DNA of 21,943 nucleotides from positions 1 to 21,943 of the forward strand of contig JAMCSQ010000007.1 of the NCBI GenBank assembly GCA_023378805.1, in the 5' to 3' direction. The stretch is from Candidatus Parvarchaeota archaeon (lineage in GTDB: Archaea; Nanobdellota; Nanobdellia; Parvarchaeales; Parvarchaeaceae). The notes under the pieces are model-generated. The model was not told the origin of the DNA and searched no databases. It saw only the letters and a list, made by a program, of their open reading frames with translations. Shown here in pieces: positions 15,681-21,943 of this stretch. The translations under genes and the position numbers were made by a program. Positions within the stretch are counted from its first letter, which is position 1. The number at the start of each line of letters is the position of its first letter.

Positions 15681-18600
15681 ATGGCTGAATTTTATAATGC
15701 TTCTGAGAATGAAAAAAAGATAAACGAGGATTGGAAGAAGAAAAAGCTTTGGGAAAAAGCCATAAAAAAGAACTCTGGAAAAGAAAAATTCTATTTTCTT
15801 GACGGGCCTCCATTCGTAACTAATGAAGTACATGAAGGAACAATGTACACTATTTTCATAAAAGATTCTATGATAAGATATAAGCTTCTGAAGGGTTTTG
15901 ACGTTAGGGCCCAGCCTGGATGGGATACACAAGGACTTCCAATAGAAGTAGTTGTAGAGAAAAAACTTGGGATAAAAAATAAAAAGGAAGTAAAAGAGTT
16001 CGGAGAAGAGAAATTTGTTGATGCATGCAAAGACCTAGTTGAAAGTTACATAAAACTTAATACGGATATAATACTCAATTATGGAGTTCTTTGGTATTAT
16101 AATGAACCTTACAGAACTTATAAAGACAAATATATAGAATCAGTTTGGTATGGAATAAAAAAAGCATATGAGAAAGACTTGCTTTATACTGGATTAAAGT
16201 CTACATGGTTCTGTGTCAGATGCGGCACCCCAATGTCAAACTATGAGATAAGGGACAAGTACTATGATAAAGAAGACAAGTCTATATACGTTTTATTTGG
16301 ACTTCAGGATGGAAGATTTCTTTTAGTCTGGACAACTACGCCATGGACCCTCCCTTCTAATGCGGCCATAGCTGTAAACAGCACCTTTAAGTATATAGAG
16401 GTAGAAACTGAAGGCAAGACAGTAATAATTGCAAAAGATAGAGAGCCGGTTCTTAAAGAGCTAAATAAGGAATATAAGATATTAAGAGAGATAGACGGCA
16501 AGGACCTTGTAGGTTTGCGATACAAACACCCTTTTAGTGATATACCACAAATAGAGAAAAACGCAGACAAGATAGCGATGGTAATAGACGGCAAAGAAAT
16601 GTCTTCTGAAGAAGGAACTCCTTTTGTTGAGATAAACGAAGGAACTGGACTTGTACATTCTGCTCCGGGACATGGAGAATCAGATTATAAGATAGGGATG
16701 GCGAACGGTCTTCCAATTCTCTCTCCTGTAGATGAAAATGGAAAGTTCACGCAGGAAAGTGGATGGCTAAACGGAGAAGATGTACTAAATGTAAATGATA
16801 AAGTAATAGATTATCTTAAGAATAAAGGGATTTTATTTGCAGAAAAAAAGATTATACATAAGTATCCACACTGTTGGAGATGCAAAACACCACTTATAAC
16901 AAGAGCCAGCCAACAGTGGTTTTTAAACATAGCAAAAATAAAGAATGAGCTTATAAATATCTCCAAGGGCATAAATTGGATACCTCCTATATCACACAGC
17001 ATGTTTGCTTCTTGGCTGGCGAATGCACAGGATTGGGTAATATCAAGACAAAGATACTGGAACACGCCTATGCCCATATGGAAATGTAGTTCATGCGGTG
17101 AAATGTTAGTAATAAGCAGTAAAAAAGAGCTACTTGATAAAGCAGGGATAAAAGATATAAACGATCTGCACAAAAGCAGCTTGGATAAAATCACAATAAA
17201 ATGTGACAAATGCGGAGGGGAGATAAAAAGAGTACCGGACGTAATGGATGTTTGGATAGATTCTGGTTCCGCGTCTTTTGCATGCCTTGACTACCCTGCA
17301 AACAAAGAGGGATTTGAGAGGTATTTCCCTGCAGATTTTATATCTGAAGGCAATGATCAGGTAAGAGGCTGGTTTTATTCTCTTTTAGTAATAGGGTATA
17401 TAACAACGGGGCAGTTACCATACAAAAATGTCTCAATGCATAAGTTTATAGTGGGCGAAGACGGGAACAAATTATCTAAAAGCGAAGGAAATTACAAGCC
17501 GATATCAGAGCTTATAAAAGAAGGATACAGCAGAGATGCATTAAGAATAACACTGCTAAAACATAATTTAGAGGATGTAGCTGTTTTCACATTAAATGAC
17601 TTAAAAGATGACACAAAAACGATAAATCTTTTTTATAACCTTGGAAACCTTTACGTGTCTGCTAAAGAAATCCTTAAAAATGAGAAGGGCCAAGAAATAA
17701 ATCTTAGAACAGAAGATAGATGGATAATGTCAAGATGGAACAGGACTAAAAAGTTAATTCAAACCGACTTAGATAATTTCAGGACAGATCTTTCTTTGAA
17801 TAAACTTACTGATTTTCTAGTAAATGATTTAAGTAGGACCTACATAAAGCTAGCCAAAGGAAGAATGTTTGATGATAGTGATTACACGGCATTTAAAACA
17901 TTTGAATACACCCTTAAAGAGCTTTCGATAACGGCTTCAATATTTCTTCCGTTCATAGCTGAGAAGGTATTCAAGATGATAAACAGAGTAGGCAGCACGG
18001 TAACATCAGAATTTCCGACAGTAAACGACGCCCTTATAGATGATGAGATTGAAGGTAGAATGGAAAGGACAATGGAGATACTTCAAGGCATACTTTCCGC
18101 TAGAGAAAAATTAAAATTAAACCTTAGAAGGCCTCTAAAAAAAGTAACGATACCAACGGTGCATTCTGGCCTTATACTTGAAGATGTAATAGCCCGGCTC
18201 GGAAATATCCTTCATGTTGCATATGAACTTGATCCAAATGATTTTGACCCTACTATTGATTTCTCTAGATTAAAGCAAAGAATGCAGCAAAACGATATAA
18301 CAATTGCGACATCTAAGTTCTTAGAGCTAACTAAAGAAACTGTTATAAGAAATTTAAGAGAAGGGCTTAAACTAAGTTCCGATGGAAAAGATTATAGCAT
18401 ATTATCAACTGAAATAGACCTTAAACCAAAATCCAAAGAAGAAGTTCAATTTGTTATGTCTAAGGACATTACAGTAATAGATTCTGGCATAAATGATGAA
18501 GTTAAGGTGTTGTGGATAAAAAGAGAGATAATAAGAGCGGTACAGAATATTAGAAAAGAGCTTAAGATGAACAGGACTGATTTAATAAAGCTTTACATAA

Positions 18601-18755
18601 CAATAGATAATAGCCCCGATAACAGTATAAAAAGCGCAATAATCAAGGAAATACTGACTAAAACAGGCAGCGAAGAGGGCAAAACCGAAAAACTATTAAA
18701 GATACAAGATTTAAATATATCAAATAATAACATCGTTATAGAGGTATACAAATAA
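15681..18755 (+). CDS. ileS: Isoleucyl-tRNA synthetase, archaeal/eukaryotic type
   Basis: Class I synthetase charging tRNA-Ile; 1,024 residues, as expected. The HIGH-equivalent is His51-Glu-Gly-Thr54 in DGPPFVTNEVHEGTMYT. The archaeal form is commonly HVGT, so Glu at the second position is a variant. KMSKS appears as KLSKS (597-601). The editing domain (CP1) includes the Thr-rich WTTTPWTLPSN and HSAPGHGESDYKIG. DWVISRQRYWNTPMPIW and RASQQWF support IleRS rather than ValRS or LeuRS. Zinc-binding cysteine pairs are CVRCGT, CWRCKT, CSSCGE and CDKCGG. A C-terminal anticodon-binding region follows (AREKLKLNLRRPLKKV and beyond). The last base of the stop codon is the first base of the tbp start codon, indicating translational coupling. 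Confidence 0.94.
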   Translation: MAEFYNASENEKKINEDWKKKKLWEKAIKKNSGKEKFYFLDGPPFVTNEVHEGTMYTIFIKDSMIRYKLLKGFDVRAQPGWDTQGLPIEVVVEKKLGIKNKKEVKEFGEEKFVDACKDLVESYIKLNTDIILNYGVLWYYNEPYRTYKDKYIESVWYGIKKAYEKDLLYTGLKSTWFCVRCGTPMSNYEIRDKYYDKEDKSIYVLFGLQDGRFLLVWTTTPWTLPSNAAIAVNSTFKYIEVETEGKTVIIAKDREPVLKELNKEYKILREIDGKDLVGLRYKHPFSDIPQIEKNADKIAMVIDGKEMSSEEGTPFVEINEGTGLVHSAPGHGESDYKIGMANGLPILSPVDENGKFTQESGWLNGEDVLNVNDKVIDYLKNKGILFAEKKIIHKYPHCWRCKTPLITRASQQWFLNIAKIKNELINISKGINWIPPISHSMFASWLANAQDWVISRQRYWNTPMPIWKCSSCGEMLVISSKKELLDKAGIKDINDLHKSSLDKITIKCDKCGGEIKRVPDVMDVWIDSGSASFACLDYPANKEGFERYFPADFISEGNDQVRGWFYSLLVIGYITTGQLPYKNVSMHKFIVGEDGNKLSKSEGNYKPISELIKEGYSRDALRITLLKHNLEDVAVFTLNDLKDDTKTINLFYNLGNLYVSAKEILKNEKGQEINLRTEDRWIMSRWNRTKKLIQTDLDNFRTDLSLNKLTDFLVNDLSRTYIKLAKGRMFDDSDYTAFKTFEYTLKELSITASIFLPFIAEKVFKMINRVGSTVTSEFPTVNDALIDDEIEGRMERTMEILQGILSAREKLKLNLRRPLKKVTIPTVHSGLILEDVIARLGNILHVAYELDPNDFDPTIDFSRLKQRMQQNDITIATSKFLELTKETVIRNLREGLKLSSDGKDYSILSTEIDLKPKSKEEVQFVMSKDITVIDSGINDEVKVLWIKREIIRAVQNIRKELKMNRTDLIKLYITIDNSPDNSIKSAIIKEILTKTGSEEGKTEKLLKIQDLNISNNNIVIEVYK

Positions 18756-19297
18756 TGGTAAACACAAAAATATACAAAGTAGAAAATGTAGTAGCAAGTA
18801 TCTCTCTTAAAGTACAGATACCTTTAAACAAACTTAAAAAACTACCTAATACAAAATACAATCCTGAACAGTTCCCTGGCTTAGTTTTCAGATTTCCAGA
18901 CATGCATGTTACTTTTTTAGTTTTTGGGAGCGGTAAACTCGTATGTACTGGCGGAAGATCAAAGGAAGACATAAAAACGGCAATGGCAAGACTCTTAAAA
19001 GAACTGAAAAAGGTAGGCGTTACGGTCAAAAGTGAATGGAAGATAGACATACAAAATATAGTTGCAAGCGGCAATCTTAACAGAACTCTAGATTTAAACA
19101 AAATAGCTTACAATATAGACGAAACAGAATACAATCCTGAACAGTTCCCTGGATTAGTCTACAAACTGGTAAATTCAAAAATAACCTTTCTATTGTTTGG
19201 AACCGGAAAGATAGTATGCACCGGGGCAAAAAACGTGGAAGAGATAGATGAAGCAATAAAGATTCTTATAAACGCAATAAAGAAAGCTGCAAATTGA
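18755..19297 (+). CDS. tbp: TATA-box-binding protein (TBP)
   Basis: Basal transcription factor that binds the archaeal TATA box and recruits TFB and RNA polymerase; 180 residues, the normal size. Two direct repeats of about 90 residues form the saddle: YNPEQFPGLVFRF ... VTFLVFGSGKLVCTGGRS and YNPEQFPGLVYKL ... ITFLLFGTGKIVCTGAKN. The first half opens with the usual KVENVVASISL. The start overlaps the ileS stop by one base, with GAGGT inside the end of ileS (18739-18743 region) as a ribosome site. The C-terminus lacks the acidic tail of some archaeal TBPs. Many leaderless TATA boxes in this window are its expected targets. Confidence 0.97.
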   Translation: MVNTKIYKVENVVASISLKVQIPLNKLKKLPNTKYNPEQFPGLVFRFPDMHVTFLVFGSGKLVCTGGRSKEDIKTAMARLLKELKKVGVTVKSEWKIDIQNIVASGNLNRTLDLNKIAYNIDETEYNPEQFPGLVYKLVNSKITFLLFGTGKIVCTGAKNVEEIDEAIKILINAIKKAAN

Positions 19298-19304
19298 GGA
19301 TGTA

Positions 19305-19763
19305 ATGATAAGTAGAAAAACTTTAGATTATATAACAATATTCTTTAGCCTTGTTGGTCTCGCTGCAATGCTCTATCTTCTTTTATCATTTACATTAAAT
19401 TTTATACCGCAAAATAGCTGCGACATAATAAGTTCCGAGATAAACTGCTCAAAAGTTGTTACAAGTAATTATTCCACTTTATTTGGAATAGATTGGTATT
19501 ATTATGGTATAGGATTCTTCTCGATTGTAATTATACTCTCTATTTTAAGGCTATTCGATAAAAATGAAAAACAGAATAAAATATTTGCGCAGACTATCTT
19601 TGGACTAAGCATATTTGGCGCGGGCATTGCCTGTTACTTGATATATGTAGAAATATTTTTAGTTCACCACATCTGTATATTATGCACTACGGGACACATA
19701 GCAATATTCGGATTGCTTATAACTTCTATCCTTAGATTCACAAAATTTAAGTATACCCTCTAA
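19305..19763 (+). CDS. VKOR-family disulfide-forming membrane enzyme
   Basis: 152 residues, four predicted transmembrane helices (about 9-33, 63-84, 93-117 and 124-145). The family oxidises partner thiol proteins and passes electrons to quinone, making disulfides outside the membrane. Key residues are present: loop cysteines Cys39 and Cys48, the conserved Ser/Tyr stretch SNYSTLFGIDWYYYG, and the active-site CxxC Cys124-Cys127 (HHICILCTTGH). No thioredoxin domain is fused, unlike many bacterial homologues, so a separate partner must exist. GAGG lies 6 nt before the ATG and overlaps the TBP stop region, so it is the third gene of the ileS cluster. A decayed IS right end begins within about ten bases of its stop codon. 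Confidence 0.9.
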   Translation: MISRKTLDYITIFFSLVGLAAMLYLLLSFTLNFIPQNSCDIISSEINCSKVVTSNYSTLFGIDWYYYGIGFFSIVIILSILRLFDKNEKQNKIFAQTIFGLSIFGAGIACYLIYVEIFLVHHICILCTTGHIAIFGLLITSILRFTKFKYTL

Positions 19764-19792
19764 TGATATCCTCCTACCAATGAATCGGTGGG
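19764..19792 (-). mobile_element. IS200/IS605-like right end, copy A
   Basis: The plus sequence CCTACC-AATGAATC-GGTGGG (19773-19792) can fold into a 6-bp stem with one G-T pair. It is preceded by TGATATCCT on plus, so the minus strand reads hairpin, AGGAGG, ATA, TCA, then flanking DNA. Copy B (21371-21400) shares the core CCTCCTA and AATGAAT in the same order and orientation. The trailing TCA is in the style of the short cleavage motifs of this family. The exact element boundary is not determinable by eye. Confidence 0.45.
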
Positions 19793-19971
19793 CTTCCGGT
19801 TCCTGCTTCATAGACACGACTTGCATGCAGTTTCCCGCAGTGTATACCGGTTCTCCACAGGCTTAAATTCCCTGTCTGAAGGCAACTTCTGTTTAAGAAG
19901 TATTTGATTGATTTTTCGACTAACATTTTTAAGATTTTACGTTTAGTAAACAACCTTTTATCTTTAAGCAT
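19771..19971 (-). pseudogene. tnpB C-terminal tail remnant with IS200/IS605-type right end
   Basis: On the minus strand an open frame ends in GKLHASRVYEAGTGSPPIHW, stop at 19774-19776, in the style of the poorly conserved C-terminal tails of TnpB proteins. The frame opens with an ATG at 19971, but its first ~30 residues are Lys-rich and do not look like TnpB, so most of the gene is gone. The catalytic DED residues and the CPxCG zinc ribbon are absent. The end of the frame coincides with a right-end-like hairpin (19773-19792), as usual for IS200/IS605 elements, whose guide-type RNA overlaps the 3' end of tnpB. An alternative is a chance ORF; the hairpin shared with the second remnant argues against that. 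Confidence 0.5.
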
Positions 19972-19982
19972 TTATGCTTAAA
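19963..19982. repeat. 9-bp perfect palindrome downstream of the ATPase gene
   Basis: TTTAAGCAT and ATGCTTAAA are exact complements separated by two bases. It lies 42 bp past the ATPase stop (minus strand) between that gene and the tnpB tail remnant. A second short palindrome GTTTAGTAAAC is at 19941-19951. It may be a terminator-like hairpin for the ATPase transcript or a mobile-element end; no strong T-run follows on either strand. Confidence 0.45.
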
Positions 19983-20024
19983 ACTTTTAGGTTTTGAATT
20001 CTAATATTTGAAAACAAAATATAG

Positions 20025-21296
20025 TTAATTAATGTTTAGAAGCCATTTCCACAGTGGAATAAACTTAATCTTTTTGCCATTGATTTTCTCCTCAGCTTCA
20101 TAGTCCCAGGTTATCACTAAAAGGTTATTGCAGAGGAGTTCTTTTGAAGCTAAAAGCAGCGAAGAGCATTCCCTCTCTTCTAATTCGTCCTTATGACTAA
20201 CGTAAGTTACCTGCACAAGGCTAGTAGGTTTACCATTTGCGCTTATGACGAAATCCACTTCCCTCTGCTGATAATCCTTCCAGTAAAAAATATCATAATC
20301 TCCTTTTCTTCTTAACAGTTCTAGAAAAACTGCATTTTCCATCTGCCTTCCCCGTTCTTTATCACCTGAGAGGTTTACGAAACCGTTGTCGTTCAAATAT
20401 ACTTTTTTTATGGATAAAGAAGATTTTCTCAACGAGGTGGAAAAGCGAGGAACGAAAAAACAGAAAAACGAATCCTCAAACAACTGTGCATAAGAATACA
20501 CAGTTTTTTGGCTTATGTTTATGCCCATACTTTTAAAAGTTTTGTATTGTTTACTTATTGAGAACTCTTTTCCAAATGCAGACAATATCGAGTTCATGAG
20601 CAACTTTACGACGTAAATATTTCTTATCCCAAAGCGTTCTGTTAAATCCTTAAAGACTACTAGATCTAAGTACTGCCTAAAGAATTGAACGGGTTTTGCA
20701 TTATCAAACACTATATCAGGGAACCCGCCATTGATTAAATAATTTGAAAGCTCATATTTTATACCACTCGTTTTTTCGCTCGGCAGTGGCAGAGAAAGAC
20801 TTATATTCTTTGCTTTGAGTACCTCGGCAAAAGAAAGAGGAAAGACAGTAGATGTTAAAGCCCTGCCACGCAAAGAAGTCGCTATCTCCCTGCTCAGCAA
20901 TTTAGACGATGAACCAGTGATGACTATCCTGTATCTTTTTTTCTCATATAACGTATAAACCAAACGTTCCCATTCTTTCAGGTTTTGAACCTCGTCAAAA
21001 AACAGGTAATTCGGTTCTTTGCCGTAAGTCTCCTTGGATAGATATGGCGACTTTAGTAGGTCTTCCCGCCTAAAGCTTATAGTATCCTCGTCTTCGAAGT
21101 TAATGAACAGATACTCTTCTGGCTTAAGCTGTTTTTCTTTTATAAATTCATATATCAGATAAGTTTTCCCGGCACGTCTTGGTCCAATAATAGAGGTTAT
21201 AAAATTTATGGTTGGTTCCAATTTTAAATCACGGGCTCTTATGTCTAATGCATCAATATCTTGTTTTTTATCTATAAGATAGCCTTTTATATCCAT
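20025..21296 (-). CDS. AAA-family ATPase with DUF4143-type C-terminal nuclease-like domain
   Basis: 423 residues. The N-terminal AAA module has Walker A GPRRAGKT (38-45), Walker B YLFFDEVQ (Asp101, Glu102) and a sensor-type VITGSSSKLLSREIATSLRGR, the signature of the AAA_14 ATPases. The C-terminal half contains LDLVVFKDLTERFGIRN, a winged-helix-like stretch (SKQYKTFKSMGINISQKTVY), and a segment ending in RRKGDYDIFYWKDYQQREVDFVI. That last segment fits a PD-(D/E)xK-like fold (Asp and Glu around YWKD...REVDFVI). The family is abundant and patchily distributed in archaea and bacteria; its cellular role is not established. The gene has its own TATA box, 27 nt before the ATG, and stands alone between two tnpB remnants on the same strand, which suggests arrival with or into mobile DNA. 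Confidence 0.88.
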   Translation of the reverse strand: MDIKGYLIDKKQDIDALDIRARDLKLEPTINFITSIIGPRRAGKTYLIYEFIKEKQLKPEEYLFINFEDEDTISFRREDLLKSPYLSKETYGKEPNYLFFDEVQNLKEWERLVYTLYEKKRYRIVITGSSSKLLSREIATSLRGRALTSTVFPLSFAEVLKAKNISLSLPLPSEKTSGIKYELSNYLINGGFPDIVFDNAKPVQFFRQYLDLVVFKDLTERFGIRNIYVVKLLMNSILSAFGKEFSISKQYKTFKSMGINISQKTVYSYAQLFEDSFFCFFVPRFSTSLRKSSLSIKKVYLNDNGFVNLSGDKERGRQMENAVFLELLRRKGDYDIFYWKDYQQREVDFVISANGKPTSLVQVTYVSHKDELEERECSSLLLASKELLCNNLLVITWDYEAEEKINGKKIKFIPLWKWLLNIN

Positions 21297-21350
21297 AGTA
21301 TTATATGGGCAAAGATTCTATTTAAAGTTTACCCCTAGAATAAATTCTCT
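21297..21350 (-). promoter_or_regulatory. ATPase gene promoter with small palindrome
   Basis: The minus strand has TTTAAATA at about 21319-21326, centred 27 nt before the ATG, predicting a leaderless transcript. Just upstream lies AGAAT-N2-ATTCT (21337-21348), where BRE and any operator would sit. TATA placement is convincing; a regulatory role of the palindrome is only possible. Confidence 0.5.
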
Positions 21351-21370
21351 CATATGAATTTGATTATATT

Positions 21371-21400
21371 TGTGACACCTCCTATGAATGAATTCACAGG
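21371..21400 (-). mobile_element. IS200/IS605-like right end, copy B
   Basis: The plus sequence CCTATGAA-TGAA-TTCACAGG (21381-21400) forms an 8-bp stem with one mismatch. On the minus strand that mismatch becomes a G-U pair, so the hairpin is best as minus-strand RNA. It is followed on the minus strand by AGGAGGTGTCA, matching copy A's AGGAGGATATCA. It sits 22 bp past the stop of the tnpB N-terminal fragment, so this element looks internally deleted: start of tnpB joined nearly directly to the right end. Confidence 0.5.
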
Positions 21401-21422
21401 TTTCTATCTCCTGTTGAAAGTT

Positions 21423-21623
21423 TTAATTCTTCATAGCGTATAGTTCCTGCTTCTTTAAATCATGGCTGGTAGACCTTGCTTTGATCTTCATATTAGCTAG
21501 TTCCGCCGTCAGAGGTATCAGCTCTAATGTTTTGTTCAAAACTACCCTGTTGCAGCCGAAGTATTTTGAAAACAGTCCTTGCTGCTTTTCATTGGGTACA
21601 ACCTGAATTTGTGTGCTATCAAT
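21423..21623 (-). pseudogene. tnpB N-terminal fragment (IS200/IS605 family)
   Basis: The minus strand reads IDSTQIQVVPNEKQQGLF, then SKYFGCNRVVLNKTLELI, and stops after QELYAMKN at 21423-21425. This matches the N-terminal pattern of TnpB proteins (a beta strand, YPN-x-EQ, a short helix, then FG-C-R-x-V-x-N). There is no ATG in the right place: the frame stays open upstream to about 21690 through AT-rich sequence without a credible start. Only ~65 of ~400 residues remain and no catalytic part is present. It lies between the ATPase promoter and the 23S rRNA gene. Confidence 0.65.
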
Positions 21624-21737
21624 GTATATAATGTATATTGTTATTTTACATTCTTGATATTTATGTTTTCTGCTTTTTGTTCGCTTTCGTTCCTATAAAG
21701 AGCATGATTTTTCCGTTCACATTTTATAGAATAATTA

Positions 21738-21763
21738 TTAAAAAATCTGCATAGCTTGCGCTA
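21738..21763 (-). terminator. Hairpin plus T-run downstream of the 23S rRNA gene
   Basis: On the minus strand TAGC-GCAA-GCTA (21763-21752) forms a stem capped by a GNRA tetraloop. It is followed after six bases by six T (21745-21740). It lies about 45-60 nt past the rRNA end and could end the rRNA transcript or mark a processing site. No 5S rRNA or tRNA is visible downstream. Confidence 0.45.
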
Positions 21764-21805
21764 ATACCAAATAAAAATTATACCGGTTTTAAATGTGACT
21801 GTGTG

Positions 21806-21943
21806 ATTTACGAAGTTTTTGGCTGATTAGTAATCGTGCGCTGAAGATCTCGGCTTTCGCCTTGGTCCTTACACGCCGATTCTATCAACGGGGTCTTCTT
21901 CCCCAGCCTCAACGATGCCTATTTTTACGGAGGGTTTCGAGCT
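21806..21943 (-). rRNA. 23S rRNA, 3' end (partial)
   Basis: Read on the minus strand the segment contains the conserved 3'-terminal domain pattern. It includes GGGGAAGAAGACCCC, GTTGATAGAATCGGCGTGTAAG, then a GAAA-capped hairpin GGCGAAAGCC, ending near TTACTAATCAGCC, the equivalent of the TACTAAT-AACC near the 3' end of E. coli 23S rRNA. The gene continues past the right window edge. By analogy with E. coli the mature end lies about 10-20 nt after ATCAGCC, so the coordinate 21806 is approximate. Confidence 0.85.

Noticed and set aside
15681..18755. Possibility that the class I synthetase is ValRS or LeuRS
   Set aside because: DWVISRQRYWNTPMPIW, RASQQWF and the editing-domain sequence fit IleRS.
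19771..20024. The region left of the ATPase considered as a tRNA or riboswitch
   Set aside because: GGTTC-like motifs occur twice, but no acceptor or T-arm pairing can be drawn; the tnpB tail and right-end reading explains it better.
21430..21740. Search for a 5S rRNA or tRNA downstream of the 23S gene
   Set aside because: No 5S core sequence or cloverleaf is seen; the stretch holds the tnpB N-terminal fragment and AT-rich filler. 5S may lie elsewhere in the genome.

Overview
The window is archaeal chromosomal DNA, strongly AT-rich. It carries an archaeal-type elongation factor 1-alpha, the large subunit of the archaeal D-family DNA polymerase, a TATA-binding protein with two direct repeats, archaeal-type aminoacyl-tRNA synthetases, and TATA boxes about 25 nt before many start codons (leaderless mRNAs). 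The AT-rich composition, the DPANN-style pilin N-terminus (a QAALDYL motif followed by a hydrophobic helix) and the repeated TESGLP motif typical of surface proteins of acidophilic archaea suggest a small-genome acidophile of the ARMAN-4/5 (Parvarchaeota) type. That placement is an inference from style, not a database match.

Layout. 1-1311 (+) is the 3' part of a type IA topoisomerase gene cut by the window edge, convergent with aEF1A at 1348-2619 (-). A 330-bp intergenic stretch with AT-rich inverted repeats follows. Next is a giant pilin-anchored surface protein, 2950-6243 (-), with near-identical TESGLP repeats and a YVTN-like beta-propeller. It is divergent from asparaginyl-tRNA synthetase (6328-7614, +). 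A small four-helix membrane protein (7708-8265) and a four-CBS protein with a hibernation-factor-like C-terminus (8286-9371) follow on the plus strand. The CBS gene meets PolD large subunit (9368-12799, -) tail to tail, the two stop codons sharing TTAA. tRNA-His(GTG) lies at 12859-12932 (-). Then come alaS (13014-15623, +) and a tight cluster ileS-tbp-VKOR (15681-19763, +).

The right end (19764-21943) is accessory. A single AAA/DUF4143-type ATPase gene (20025-21296, -) with its own promoter sits between two decayed IS200/IS605-type tnpB remnants on the same strand: a C-terminal tail with right-end hairpin on its left, and an N-terminal fragment with a related right-end hairpin on its right. 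The window ends inside the 3' end of a 23S rRNA gene on the minus strand, with a hairpin plus T-run downstream of it.

Functionally the window is mostly information processing: DNA topology and replication, basal transcription, tRNA charging, elongation and rRNA. To this is added an exported repeat protein with two cysteines per repeat, and a VKOR-type disulfide-forming enzyme that could plausibly serve such proteins. The points most worth a second look are the paired tnpB right-end remnants around the ATPase, the CBS plus HPF-like fusion, the recent perfect 231-bp duplication in the surface protein, and shared or palindromic elements at several promoters.
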